64,000 bases of DNA from Motiliproteus sp036961355 (GCA_036961355.1 JBALVL010000023.1:1-64000), one strand, 5' to 3'. Shown: positions 44,808-53,996, counted from the first letter of the stretch. Made by a program: numbers and translations. The notes: generated by a model from the letters alone, not told the origin.

Positions 44808-45153
44808 ATATGGTGTTGACTACTCGTTGCTACGAAACAGGCCTTGGCAAACTTGTCAGCCGCTTCAGAGATAACCTTAACAAGTTGTAATCCTCCTCAA
44901 AGATGCGGCAAAAGTAAGCGACATGAGCTGTAGTTTTGCCTGTAATAAATTATTAACGGCCTGCCTCCGCCCGTATCTCCGTAGTTTTCTGCAACTAAAA
45001 TCTACTACTTCAGCAACGGCTGAAGTTCAGCTAATACATCTTGTATGTAACAAAGGTGGTTTGAAACGCAGACTATCTCAGGCACTTCAGGTCATTCTAA
45101 ACGCACCAATAAAAGCCCGAATGACCTTCCCATAAAAAAAACTTGAGGTCGCT
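44808..45153. promoter_or_regulatory. Upstream region of the dctP operon
   Basis: No convincing gene lies in these 346 bp; a 70-aa frame at 44923-45135 has no ribosome binding site. GAGG stands 7 bp before the dctP ATG. Confidence 0.4.
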
Positions 45154-46173
45154 ATGAGTATAAAACAACAAGTAAAATCAACCCTGTCAGGCTGTCTTAT
45201 TGCGGCGGCGCTTTCCATTCCTGTTCTTGATTCGGCACAGGCTGGGGATGATTTTATCCTCGCCCAAGCCATGACTACCGATCATATCTTCCATGCTTCC
45301 TCAGAAAAATTTATGGAAGAGCTGAAGTCCAAAAATTCAAAATTTTCAGTTGAGTACCACCCTGGGGGAGATTTGGGAGACTGGACCTCCCAGTTCGAAC
45401 AAGCGATGCAGGGGGTCATCCCTATGACGATGACTTACGGCGCTTCTGAGTTCGACAGTCGCTTAGACCTTACATGGCTGGGCTATGTTGTAGATAGCTG
45501 GGATTCTGCTCGTACAGCCTATGGCCCAAACGGCCCCATGCTTGACGTCTACAACAAAATTCTTGCAGAGAATGACCTGATAGCCCTGGGTTTGATCCCA
45601 GCAGGCTTTGGTTCCATCACGATCCGTAAAGGTGTCGGCAAAGTTCCCACCAACTTTCCAGAGGACGCAGCCGGCATCAAAATGCGCGTTGTTCCTACTC
45701 CTCTAGGAGTGGCGCGGTTTAAAAATCTTGGTTTTTCCGCCGTTCCAATGCCGTTCTCCGAACTCTATACCGGCCTGCAGTTGGGAACCGTAGATGGTAG
45801 AGCCTTCGGTCCTGCCGTTGAGATTTGGCAGATGCGCGATGTTCTGGAAAGTTACATCCTAACACGTGACTACTTTGAGCATGCGTTCTGGCTTGTTAAC
45901 AAGGATTGGTGGGAAGACCTACCCGTGTCTGAACGTACGAAAATCAAAGAAGCAGCAGATGAGACTCTCGCCTGGGCATGGCAGGAAGCTGAAACTATTG
46001 ATAGCGGGTATCTTGAGAAAGTCCGCAACTACGGAATCAACGTCGTAGAACTGAATGAGAAGCAACTCGAAAAAGCCAAACAGACTCTGTATGCCACCGA
46101 GTGGCCTTACATGGAGACGCTAGTTGGCGGTGAAATCATGGCAATGATGCGGAAGATCGCTGGCATTAATTGA
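45154..46173 (+). CDS. dctP: TRAP transporter substrate-binding protein (DctP family)
   Basis: A 339-aa periplasmic binding protein that captures a carboxylate-bearing substrate for the DctQM permease. The signal peptide ends SAQAGDD. Family landmarks are HPGGDLGDW, the carboxylate-binding Arg in GIKMRVVPTPLG, and FSELYTGLQLGTVDGRA. It leads the operon dctP-Q-M-alr-CoA-transferase. A hairpin after its stop probably raises dctP expression over the permease genes. The ligand is not evident; operon context suggests an amino acid. Confidence 0.92.
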   Translation: MSIKQQVKSTLSGCLIAAALSIPVLDSAQAGDDFILAQAMTTDHIFHASSEKFMEELKSKNSKFSVEYHPGGDLGDWTSQFEQAMQGVIPMTMTYGASEFDSRLDLTWLGYVVDSWDSARTAYGPNGPMLDVYNKILAENDLIALGLIPAGFGSITIRKGVGKVPTNFPEDAAGIKMRVVPTPLGVARFKNLGFSAVPMPFSELYTGLQLGTVDGRAFGPAVEIWQMRDVLESYILTRDYFEHAFWLVNKDWWEDLPVSERTKIKEAADETLAWAWQEAETIDSGYLEKVRNYGINVVELNEKQLEKAKQTLYATEWPYMETLVGGEIMAMMRKIAGIN

Positions 46174-46196
46174 AGCTATAAACCTTTCTGTATCGG

Positions 46197-46221
46197 TTAC
46201 TGCCCCTCGTAGGGGCAGTAA
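46197..46221 (+). terminator. Intercistronic hairpin between dctP and dctQ
   Basis: An 11-bp perfect stem (46197-46207 with 46211-46221), loop CGT, has no immediate T tract (CATTACTCCTTTTTACC follows). It is placed as a partial terminator or mRNA stabiliser after the binding-protein gene. Confidence 0.7.
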
Positions 46222-46249
46222 CATTACTCCTTTTTACCGAGGCTGCAAC

Positions 46250-46885
46250 ATGTCACATCAAGATCCGTTGTGCGCAATAGATAGAGAAAGGGTCTTTGAT
46301 TATGACCCTGAACTTTCCAGCCACCCTGCTGTTCCTCCACGTTCAAATGCGCTTTTACAAAACGGAAATGGAGGGGGCAAAAACCTTATTTCCAAGATTG
46401 AACGTGCACTGGATTGGACTTTCCGTGCACTGATGGTGACTACCGGGCTCGCGTTAGCATTCCTAATGTTTGCACAAGTCATCATGCGCTACATCTTAGA
46501 ATCGTCATTTACGGGCATAGAAGAAGTCGCTGTGTTGCTTGGTGTATGGATTTACTTCTTAGGCATGGGCTACGCCACTCGAGTCCATGAGCATATTCAC
46601 GGAGGAGTTATCAGCTTAATAGTTTCTGATCCTCTCAAGCTTGGAGTCATACGCTTTGCAGGCTCCATCATTAGCATGATTGCAGCCTGCATATTTGGAT
46701 ATTTTGCCTGCAAGTACGCGTTATTTGTTATCGATAAGGGACGACTAAGTATCAACCTTCAATGGCCCCGTGGACTTTGGAGCGGAAGCATGATCGTAGG
46801 GTTCTCAATGATGGCAGGCTATTTCTTTTTAGACGCTGCAAATCAATTCATAGCCATCCGTGCTCTACGCCGTAACCAAACTTGA
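46250..46885 (+). CDS. dctQ: TRAP transporter small permease (DctQ family)
   Basis: A 211-aa four-helix membrane protein. It has an unusually long ~45-residue polar N-terminus (AIDRERVFDYDPELSSHP) before the first family segment (IERALDWTFRALMVTTGLAL). The second helix includes TGIEEVAVLLGVWIYFLGMG, the conserved DctQ motif. It pairs with DctM, which starts 14 bp later. Confidence 0.9.
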   Translation: MSHQDPLCAIDRERVFDYDPELSSHPAVPPRSNALLQNGNGGGKNLISKIERALDWTFRALMVTTGLALAFLMFAQVIMRYILESSFTGIEEVAVLLGVWIYFLGMGYATRVHEHIHGGVISLIVSDPLKLGVIRFAGSIISMIAACIFGYFACKYALFVIDKGRLSINLQWPRGLWSGSMIVGFSMMAGYFFLDAANQFIAIRALRRNQT

Positions 46886-46899
46886 TAGGGATCTGACTT

Positions 46900-48201
46900 A
46901 TGACTCTCTTTTTAATCGCCATGTTAATAGTCGTGGCCTTATTGTTGGTAGAAATCCCCGTCGCTTTTGCATTCGGTATCGGCGCGCTGATATTCGCTTA
47001 CACGACTGGAAATGATGTCTCCTTTCTCATCCCGCACGGATTTAAAACAGCAAGTGGCTTCTCATTGCTGGCACTGCCGCTGTTTATTTTTGCAGGAATA
47101 TTAATGGCTGAAGGCGGGATTTCTGAACGCCTTCTCAATTTTGTCAACGCCTTCGTCGGACGAATTAAGGGCGGCCTGGGGGCTGTGACAGTGCTAACTT
47201 GCGCCCTATTTGGCGCAATATCGGGTAGCTCGTCTGCGGCTATTGCTGCCATCGGACAGATAATGATCCCTCGCATGGTCCGTGAAGGCTACCCTGTAGG
47301 TCACGCCACTGCTTTGGTCGCCTGCTCCTCGGTACTGGCATTAATGATCCCGCCCAGTATTCCGATGATCGTTTTCTCAATTACAGGGGGGTTGTCAGTC
47401 GGCGCAGCCTTTTTATCAACCATTATCCCAGGCGTTCTTCTCACCGGGCTTTACTGTCTCCTCAACTTCTGGTTTCTCAGAAACGATGAAAATATCAAAG
47501 TAGATGCCCCCCTTCAGTTCAGGCAGGCGGCGAAAGGTGTTCTAAATTCAGGCTTAAATGCTGGTTTTGCGCTGTTAATGCCCATCCTCATATTAGGGGT
47601 GATCTACAGCGGTATTGCTACTCCCACGGAAGCAGCTGCAATTGCTGTTATCTATGCTATTCCGGTCGGCCTATGGATCTATCGAGGGCTCTCACTTCGC
47701 ACCCTAGGTTCGGCAACGGTTAAAGCCGTCACTATGACGGGGTCCATCATGGCTGTTCTTTTTTTCCTGTTCATTATGAGCAGGGCAATGATTCTTGAGC
47801 AGATCCCACAGGAGCTAGCAACATCGCTTTTACAACTTTCTGATAACAAATACGTCATTCTTTTTCTACTAAATATTCTGCTGCTGCTAATTGGCATGCT
47901 CGTAGACGACATATCAGGAAGCGTCCTCGCTGCGGTCATTTTCCTTCCTGTAATTCAACAGCTCGGAATCGATCCCATCCATTTTGCTGCTGTCGTCGGG
48001 GTAAATCTCGGGTTGGGTAACGTATCTCCGCCCTGCGCCCCAATGCTTTATATGGCTGGAGGTGTAAGTAAACTATCTCTGGATCAATATATTACGCCGA
48101 CCTTAAAGTTCCTCTGTTTTGGGCATTTACCGATGGTTTTTATAGTGACCTTTATACCGGAGCTTTCGCTGTTTTTACCGCGCTTACTCCTAGGCTACTA
48201 G
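46900..48201 (+). CDS. dctM: TRAP transporter large permease (DctM family)
   Basis: A 433-aa Na+-coupled transport subunit with about 12 hydrophobic helices. Signatures are VEIPVAFAFGIGALIFAY, GAISGSSSAAIAAIGQIMIP, MIPPSIPMIVF, IATPTEAAAIAVIYA, and LGLGNVSPPCAPMLYMA. The length is normal. It completes the DctPQM transporter for import of an organic acid or zwitterion. Confidence 0.94.
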   Translation: MTLFLIAMLIVVALLLVEIPVAFAFGIGALIFAYTTGNDVSFLIPHGFKTASGFSLLALPLFIFAGILMAEGGISERLLNFVNAFVGRIKGGLGAVTVLTCALFGAISGSSSAAIAAIGQIMIPRMVREGYPVGHATALVACSSVLALMIPPSIPMIVFSITGGLSVGAAFLSTIIPGVLLTGLYCLLNFWFLRNDENIKVDAPLQFRQAAKGVLNSGLNAGFALLMPILILGVIYSGIATPTEAAAIAVIYAIPVGLWIYRGLSLRTLGSATVKAVTMTGSIMAVLFFLFIMSRAMILEQIPQELATSLLQLSDNKYVILFLLNILLLLIGMLVDDISGSVLAAVIFLPVIQQLGIDPIHFAAVVGVNLGLGNVSPPCAPMLYMAGGVSKLSLDQYITPTLKFLCFGHLPMVFIVTFIPELSLFLPRLLLGY

Positions 48202-48248
48202 CAAACACCGAGATACCACTTATTAACCAAAAAGTTGAGGCATATTAA

Positions 48249-49325
48249 ATGACCCGTGCAGCAAGAGCCTTGCTCGATCTCAACGCCATTCGTAAAAACT
48301 ATCGACTTGCTAAAAAGTTGTCAGGAGCAGCAAGGGCTGTTGCAGTCATCAAATCTGATGCTTATGGCCACGGAGCCATCCCAGTAGCCAAAGCTCTTGA
48401 AGCTGAAGCCGACGCTTTCGGGGTTGCTTGCCTGGAAGAAGCGATTGCGCTCCGGGATGCCGGTATTTCTACGCGGATACTATTGCTTGAAGGGTTCTTC
48501 GAACCCAGTGAGCTGGGGATTATCGACTGGCTGAACCTAGACCTGGTGATTCATAGCACTCACCAGCTCCAACAATTTCTGAATGCGGACCTCAATAGCC
48601 CACTTAATATTTGGTTGAAATTAGACACGGGAATGCACCGTCTCGGACTGAGCACGGGGGATTTTCTTGAGAGCACCCGCCTACTCAGCAGCAGTCCTAA
48701 GGTAAACGAGTTGATTTTAATGAGCCACTTTGCACAGGCTGATGATCCGGGCTGTAAGCGCACCACTGATCAGTTACAGTTTTTTAACCAAGTCACTGCT
48801 GATATCCCCCTGCCCACTAGCCTGGCAAATTCTCCAGCAGTCTTGGCGTGGCCACAAACCCACGGTGACTGGATTCGGCCGGGCATGATGCTCTATGGAG
48901 TATCCCCGTTAACCCAGAGCAATGCTAACAGCCTACGCTTGGAGCCCGTGATGACTCTGGAGTCGGAGTTAATTGCTATCCGAACACTGGGTAAGGGCGA
49001 GCCTATTGGGTATGGAACCCATTACCACTGCGATAGACCGACCCTAGTTGGAGTCGTAGCAATAGGATATGGCGATGGTTATCCACGTCATGCACGAAAT
49101 GGGACCCCTGTACTGGTAAGGGGAAAACGCTGCCCACTCATCGGCAGAGTATCCATGGACATGCTGACTATAGATCTGACAGAACTGGAGGCTCCCGCTA
49201 TAGGAGATTTGGTTACTCTCTGGGGAAAATGGCTGCCCGTAGAAGAGGTAGCCTCATGGTGCGATAGCATACCCTATGAATTAGTTACCACCCTAACCAA
49301 GCGTGTTCCTCGTCAATATTCTTAA
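48249..49325 (+). CDS. alr: Alanine racemase
   Basis: PLP enzyme interconverting L- and D-alanine, 358 aa. PLP Lys is K35 in AVIKSDAYGHG. The substrate and second-base region shows LKLDTGMHRLGL, RPGMMLYG, VAIGYGDGYPRHA (catalytic Tyr region) and GRVSMDMLTID. It lies 47 bp after dctM, so it is part of the transporter operon rather than a cell-wall locus. That suggests a catabolic, DadX-like job. In this context it can recycle the D-alanine expected from the (R)-transaminase encoded 1.7 kb downstream (inference). Confidence 0.93.
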   Translation: MTRAARALLDLNAIRKNYRLAKKLSGAARAVAVIKSDAYGHGAIPVAKALEAEADAFGVACLEEAIALRDAGISTRILLLEGFFEPSELGIIDWLNLDLVIHSTHQLQQFLNADLNSPLNIWLKLDTGMHRLGLSTGDFLESTRLLSSSPKVNELILMSHFAQADDPGCKRTTDQLQFFNQVTADIPLPTSLANSPAVLAWPQTHGDWIRPGMMLYGVSPLTQSNANSLRLEPVMTLESELIAIRTLGKGEPIGYGTHYHCDRPTLVGVVAIGYGDGYPRHARNGTPVLVRGKRCPLIGRVSMDMLTIDLTELEAPAIGDLVTLWGKWLPVEEVASWCDSIPYELVTTLTKRVPRQYS

Positions 49326-49525
49326 CAGGGATTTAAATATGATCGAAGCAGCATATACACGAATATGACAGGTGAGTATTTGATCAAACACACCTTGGGA
49401 TATCTGCGTGAAACAACCTTATTTTATTAGTGCGCTTCGGTCGATCCAACATCATTACTGGTCAAAATCGCTTTAATAAAGAACTTCGGATAAACGACAT
49501 ATAACGTAAGAACAAGGCCAAAATA

Positions 49526-50185
49526 ATGAAAACAGCCATCTCTCATACAGAGGCCATCGAAAACATACCTCATGGATCTTCGCTGATGATCGGTGGATTT
49601 ATGGGCGTAGGAACGCCAGAGAAACTAATCGATGAACTTATTAGACAGAAAAAACGCATTTCATCTCTAATCGCCAACGATAGTGCCAAACCAGGGGTCG
49701 GTATTGGAAAATTAATAGATGCCAGGCTGGTAGAGCGATTGATTGTATCCCATATCGGCACCAACCCTGAAACTCAACGCCAATTGATTGCCGAAGAATT
49801 ATTAGTGGAACTTGTTCCTCAAGGGACCTTAGCAGAGCGAGTTCGGTGCGGAGGTTTTGGATTAGGTGGAGTGTTAACCACTACGGCAATCGGAACAGAT
49901 GCCGCTGAAGGCAAACGATGGATAGACATAGAGGGTGAGAAGTACCTGTTGGAGCTTCCACTCACCGCCGACATAGCTTTAATCAAAGCTCATCAGTGCG
50001 ACTACTACGGCAATCTTCGCTACAGGTTAACGGCTCAAAACTTCAACCCATTGATGGCAACAGCCGCGACTACGGTATTTGCAGAGGCAGAGGAGCTAGT
50101 GCCTGTTGGCTGTATCTCGCCAGATAGTGTGCATACGCCAGGGACACTAGTCGATCACATCATCACAGGGTGGGATGGGGCATGA
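49526..50185 (+). CDS. 3-oxoacid CoA-transferase subunit A (AtoD/ScoA-like)
   Basis: A 219-aa alpha subunit of a family I CoA-transferase, which moves CoA from an acyl-CoA to a carboxylic acid, typically a 3-oxo acid such as acetoacetate. The CoA-binding motif GGFMGVGTPEKLIDEL, and LIANDSAKPGVGIGKL, FGLGGVLTTTAIGTD and LTADIALIKAHQCDYYGNLR are present. AAGG precedes ATG 49526, 200 bp after alr. The stop overlaps the subunit B start. Confidence 0.9.
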   Translation: MKTAISHTEAIENIPHGSSLMIGGFMGVGTPEKLIDELIRQKKRISSLIANDSAKPGVGIGKLIDARLVERLIVSHIGTNPETQRQLIAEELLVELVPQGTLAERVRCGGFGLGGVLTTTAIGTDAAEGKRWIDIEGEKYLLELPLTADIALIKAHQCDYYGNLRYRLTAQNFNPLMATAATTVFAEAEELVPVGCISPDSVHTPGTLVDHIITGWDGA

Positions 50186-50829
50186 ATCCAAAAGAACTTA
50201 TCGCTCGTAGGGTTGCAAAAGAAATCCCCCATCGTTCGCTAGTCAATCTAGGTATCGGACTACCCTCTCTTGTGGCTGCATATATATCAAAAGATACAGA
50301 TATATTCTTTCATTCAGAGAACGGGATCATCGGCATTATTGATGTACCCAAAGGAATGGATAATACCTCGTTGAGTAACGCGGGAGGAGGCATGGTAGGT
50401 GCGTTACCTGGAGCTGCAGCTTTTGATAGTGCGTTTTCATTCGGGCTGATCAGAGGGGGGCACTTGGATATGACAGTACTTGGCGGACTTCAGGTCGACG
50501 AGCAAGGGTTGCTGGCCAACTGGAATATTCCAGGGAAGATGGTACCAGGCATGGGCGGCGCTATGGACTTGGTAACTTCGGCGAAGCGCGTGGTGGTTGC
50601 CATGACTCATACTGCCAAAGGAGCCCCCAAAGTTCTGGCAAAGCTTACGTTGCCAAAAACATCAATTCGTCCGGTTGATTTGATCATTACCGAGCTGGCA
50701 ACTATGCAGCCAATCAAGGGCGGGTTGCTGCTGAAGGAGCTCGCTCCCGGAGTAAACTTGACTCAAGTTTTAGCAGCGACCGAAGCCAATTTAATAATTT
50801 CAGACCACATAAAAACCATGAACATTTAA
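50182..50829 (+). CDS. 3-oxoacid CoA-transferase subunit B (AtoA/ScoB-like)
   Basis: A 215-aa catalytic beta subunit. The active-site Glu is E46 in HSENGIIGI, with LVNLGIGLPSLVAAYI before it and GGHLDMTVLGGLQVD, WNIPGKMVPGMGGAMDLV after. ATG 50182 overlaps the subunit A stop (ATGA); a GTG at 50170 would add four residues. The role proposed here is to activate the oxo acid released by transamination. No thiolase gene is nearby, so cleavage of the CoA ester must use an enzyme from elsewhere. Confidence 0.9.
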   Translation: MNPKELIARRVAKEIPHRSLVNLGIGLPSLVAAYISKDTDIFFHSENGIIGIIDVPKGMDNTSLSNAGGGMVGALPGAAAFDSAFSFGLIRGGHLDMTVLGGLQVDEQGLLANWNIPGKMVPGMGGAMDLVTSAKRVVVAMTHTAKGAPKVLAKLTLPKTSIRPVDLIITELATMQPIKGGLLLKELAPGVNLTQVLAATEANLIISDHIKTMNI

Positions 50830-51046
50830 ATAAATTCAAATCATTAATCCACCGATAATTAATCGATAAGATTAAAATCTTTAAAGCCTTAATGTTATTA
50901 CCTGTTATCGCAAATCATTGACTACGTACAGGTAACGATCTCAGTATGTGAAAATAGTAAGTAAAATGTAAATTTAATTCATAAAACAATTTAATTTAAT
51001 TTAATTTTTTGCCATTAATCAAACATAGGCAATTAAGGGGTCTGCA
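50830..51046. promoter_or_regulatory. Very AT-rich leader of the aminotransferase gene
   Basis: This 217-bp gap includes dyad-like ATTAATCGATAAGATT (about 50856) and runs of AATTT near 50985-51005. The AT content and LysR-type T-N11-A-like dyads suggest a separate promoter and a regulator site. AAGGGG precedes the next ATG. Confidence 0.45.
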
Positions 51047-52075
51047 ATGAATCAACTAAATACTCTCCAAGAACCCGTATCAGAACGAGAAAATCCGGAT
51101 AGCAATGAGGATATACAAAGAAACATCACTGACTTTCCAAAACTTGAAAAACTGCATAAAGACCCGTATCAATACCCTCAAGGAGTAGCGTTCTTAGACG
51201 GCCAATATGTTCCTATGTCACAAGCTAAAATATCGGTACTAGATTGGGGGTTTCTTCATTCAGATGCGACCTATGACGTTATGCATGCTTGGGAAGGACG
51301 CATATTTAGGCACAGTCTTTACCTTGACCGGTTCTTTTCTGGTTTAAAGAAACTGCACATGTCCATTCCTTATGATGAAGATGATGTCATGAAGATCGTG
51401 AAGAACTGCGTCGCTCTCTCGGGCCTACGTAGTTCCTACATCGAAATTATCTGCACCCGGGGTAGCTCTCCAACTTTTAGCCGCGATCCTCGCGATTCCT
51501 TGAACCGTTTTATGGCCTTCGCGGTTCCCTTCAGCTCGGTTGCAAATCCGGAGCAGCAAGAGAGAGGGTTGCACGTGGCGATTAGTAGTCGCGTTAGAAT
51601 TTCGCCCGACTCTGTTGATCCATCCATCAAAAACTACCATTGGTTGGACCTCGTTGGTGGGTTATACGACGCCTATCAAGAAGGTGGAGAAACTGCAATA
51701 CTTTTAGATTCGAATGGGAATATTTCGGAGGGTCCCGGCTTTAATGTTTTTGTGGTCAAAGATGGCAGTCTGGCAACCCCTGACTTCTCGATTCTCCCAG
51801 GAATTACGCGGCGTACTGTCTTTGACCTCTGTACAGAGCTTGAACTTACTTGCGAGTCTCGAAGCGTCAGCCCCAATGAACTCTATGAAGCGGATGAAAT
51901 TTTCGTCACCTCGACCGCAGGCGGGGTTATGCCAGTGTCCAAAGTTAGCGGAAAAAATGTAGCAGATGGCCTTGTCGGACCGATCTGCCAGCGAATCAGG
52001 AACGCCTATTGGGAAAAGCATGAAGATCCTGATTGGAGTTGCGCCGTTCTCTATCCGGCAGATAAGAAAGAGTGA
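51047..52075 (+). CDS. Fold-type IV PLP aminotransferase, (R)-amine:pyruvate transaminase-like
   Basis: A 342-aa class IV aminotransferase. Catalytic Lys is K195 in DPSIKNYHW. The block ISVLDWGFLHSDATYDV (H71, Y76, V78), YIEIICTRG (Y131, E133), W199, DEIFVTSTAGGVMP and the C-terminal GPICQRIRNAYWEKH correspond, from memory, to the active-site and C-terminal blocks of the (R)-selective amine transaminases of Aspergillus and Arthrobacter, rather than BcaT or ordinary D-amino acid transaminase. That family uses pyruvate and makes D-alanine. A 40-residue charged N-terminal extension precedes the fold. A D-amino acid transaminase activity remains possible. Confidence 0.82.
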   Translation: MNQLNTLQEPVSERENPDSNEDIQRNITDFPKLEKLHKDPYQYPQGVAFLDGQYVPMSQAKISVLDWGFLHSDATYDVMHAWEGRIFRHSLYLDRFFSGLKKLHMSIPYDEDDVMKIVKNCVALSGLRSSYIEIICTRGSSPTFSRDPRDSLNRFMAFAVPFSSVANPEQQERGLHVAISSRVRISPDSVDPSIKNYHWLDLVGGLYDAYQEGGETAILLDSNGNISEGPGFNVFVVKDGSLATPDFSILPGITRRTVFDLCTELELTCESRSVSPNELYEADEIFVTSTAGGVMPVSKVSGKNVADGLVGPICQRIRNAYWEKHEDPDWSCAVLYPADKKE

Positions 52076-52242
52076 GGTTAGGCCAGGGAGCATGTATTGT
52101 TTAGCTACATAGGAAGGATTGTCGCACGCATCAACGAATGCGCGCGCGGGGTCCACTCCCGTTAGCCTAAACGGTATTTTTAACGCAGTGCTGCCTAAAA
52201 AGCAGCTCTAGTTACTACAGTCCACATTACGGTCAATTATCT

Positions 52243-53166
52243 ATGAGCAAAAGGGTAACCTTCAGCGGCCAAGTTAGTGACTTCGACATCCGCCTACTGA
52301 GAGTTTTCAAGGTAGTTGTCGAGAGCGGTGGATTTTCGGCCGCAGAGCCGGAGCTAAACATCACCGGTCCCGCGATTAGCATGGCCATGTCTGATCTTGA
52401 AACAAGACTGGGCTTTCGGCTTTGCCTGCGCGGCCGTTCTGGTTTTTCACTAACTGATGAAGGGCTACAAGTTTATGAATCAATCCTCAGGTTATTTTCA
52501 TCATTGGAGGGATTCAGGGATGACGTTGATGCGATTAATACCCATCTAAAAGGAGAACTGAATGTCGGTATGACCGACAACCTAGTCACGCTATTTCATA
52601 TGCACATCACGAACGCTATATCTGCGTTAACGAAGCGTGAACCCCACGTACGAATTCATATAAGGATGATGCCGCCGAAGGATATCGAACAAGCCGTACT
52701 AGAAGGCACCTTGCACGTTGGTGCGGTACCAGATATACGCCCATTACCCGGTCTAGACTACTCTCCTCTTTATGAAGAACAGTTACTGCTTTACTGCGGT
52801 GAAAACCACCCGCTTTTTCACACGGAACAAGACAAGCTTGCCCCAGCGGATATCACAGAACACAGAGCAATCGTTCTCGATTACGTGGAGCAAACCGACA
52901 TGCCAGAAGCCTGCCAGGAACTGCATGCAACCGCAAAGGCTAGTGATAGAGAGGGGGTTGCAGTATTGATCTTATCTGGTAGCTATATTGGTTTCTTACC
53001 TACGCACTATGCCAAACAATGGGTTGATGCTGGTAGAATGAAGCCTCTACTCCCCAGCACTTTTGCCTATAAAATCAATTATTCTGCAGTTGTTCGCAAA
53101 GGAGGGCGACAACACCGTATTTTGGAAGCGTTCATGGATGAATTGAAAATTATTTTGAAAACCTAA
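52243..53166 (+). CDS. LysR-type transcriptional regulator
   Basis: A 307-aa regulator. The N-terminal winged helix-turn-helix (DFDIRLLRVFKVVVESGGF, LNITGPAISMAMSDLETRLG) is followed by a periplasmic-binding-like effector domain (LKGELNVGMTDNLVT, FLPTHYAKQW). It ends the island in the same direction as the operon, so it most likely controls it. It is likely to sense the transported amino acid or a product. Confidence 0.9.
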   Translation: MSKRVTFSGQVSDFDIRLLRVFKVVVESGGFSAAEPELNITGPAISMAMSDLETRLGFRLCLRGRSGFSLTDEGLQVYESILRLFSSLEGFRDDVDAINTHLKGELNVGMTDNLVTLFHMHITNAISALTKREPHVRIHIRMMPPKDIEQAVLEGTLHVGAVPDIRPLPGLDYSPLYEEQLLLYCGENHPLFHTEQDKLAPADITEHRAIVLDYVEQTDMPEACQELHATAKASDREGVAVLILSGSYIGFLPTHYAKQWVDAGRMKPLLPSTFAYKINYSAVVRKGGRQHRILEAFMDELKIILKT

Positions 53167-53482
53167 TAGGCTCCATGAATTACCAAGGATAAATAGCTGA
53201 TCAGGGGACGGATGTTGCCGCGCTCCAGCCACCGCACCTACCAGAGTTCAGCAGGCGATATTTTGTGTATTGAAACGCTGCAGCGCTACATCCATCGCGC
53301 TAAAACATTAGTGCAAATCACCTGCGGTTCAGAAAACTTCCGCTGCTAGAAAAGAGACCTGACAGAGTCAGGCCTGCTCTCGACTCCTTTGAGATGCCAG
53401 CTTTGTGCACAGGAGCTCAAATCAAATGACCTCGCATTAACTTCCACCCTCGGACAGTGATGGCTCCCCATCCATCATCAGA

Positions 53483-53740
53483 TTGAATTTGGTTCATGCT
53501 TGAAGGCTCAAAACGAGCTGATCTGTTACCTAAGACTCCTCTAGCCCGATGCCCGCTTAGGGCGCATCTACGGAAGCCGGCCGAACTCACTGCAACCATC
53601 CACTAATGACCCACACACCAAATTCTATATTGAATTCGGTTCATGCGGAGAGGACTAAGACGAACTGATCATCGATCCAACATACCTCCAGGCTGATGGC
53701 CGGTTAGTCGCAACACTTGCCAAAAACGGTTACTGATCTT
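53483..53740 (+). repeat. Two decayed direct repeats, period about 147 bp
   Basis: The segment from 53483 (TTGAATTTGGTTCATGC, then AAAACGAGCTGATC) recurs from 53630 (TTGAATTCGGTTCATGC, then AAGACGAACTGATC), with clear but imperfect identity over about 85 bp. The second copy reads IEFGSCGED, a stop, then DELIIDPTYLQADGRLVATL; the first reads IEFGSCLKAQNELICYLRLL. Both look like remains of one small coding gene. Confidence 0.6.
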
Positions 53741-53976
53741 ATGTCCGCTTTGGATATGGATTCCAACTTAGATAGCAGGCTATATAAGAAGTGGCTAAGA
53801 GGCTGCTATGTGGTCAACTGTGGAAACTTACGGGTTCTCTCTCCTGATTGTTGATGGAGATGATGCTTAGAAACTGATGAAGGGGGGCGAATTAACTGGC
53901 CATACTCATGAACGGTATTTATAGGGATAGCTCGGAGGATAACCTATCCCTTAATGGCTATAGATGAAAACAAAAC

Positions 53977-53996
53977 ACCCTGCTTGCTGCAGGGGT
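53977..53996 (-). terminator. Terminator of the hpf-like gene
   Basis: Read on the minus strand, CCCTGC (53994-53989) pairs with GCAGGG (53983-53978), loop AGCAA, followed by TGTTTTGTTTTC. Confidence 0.75.

Noticed and set aside
44923..45135. 70-aa frame before dctP
   Set aside because: No ribosome binding site is seen and it ends in the dctP leader; composition is not protein-like.
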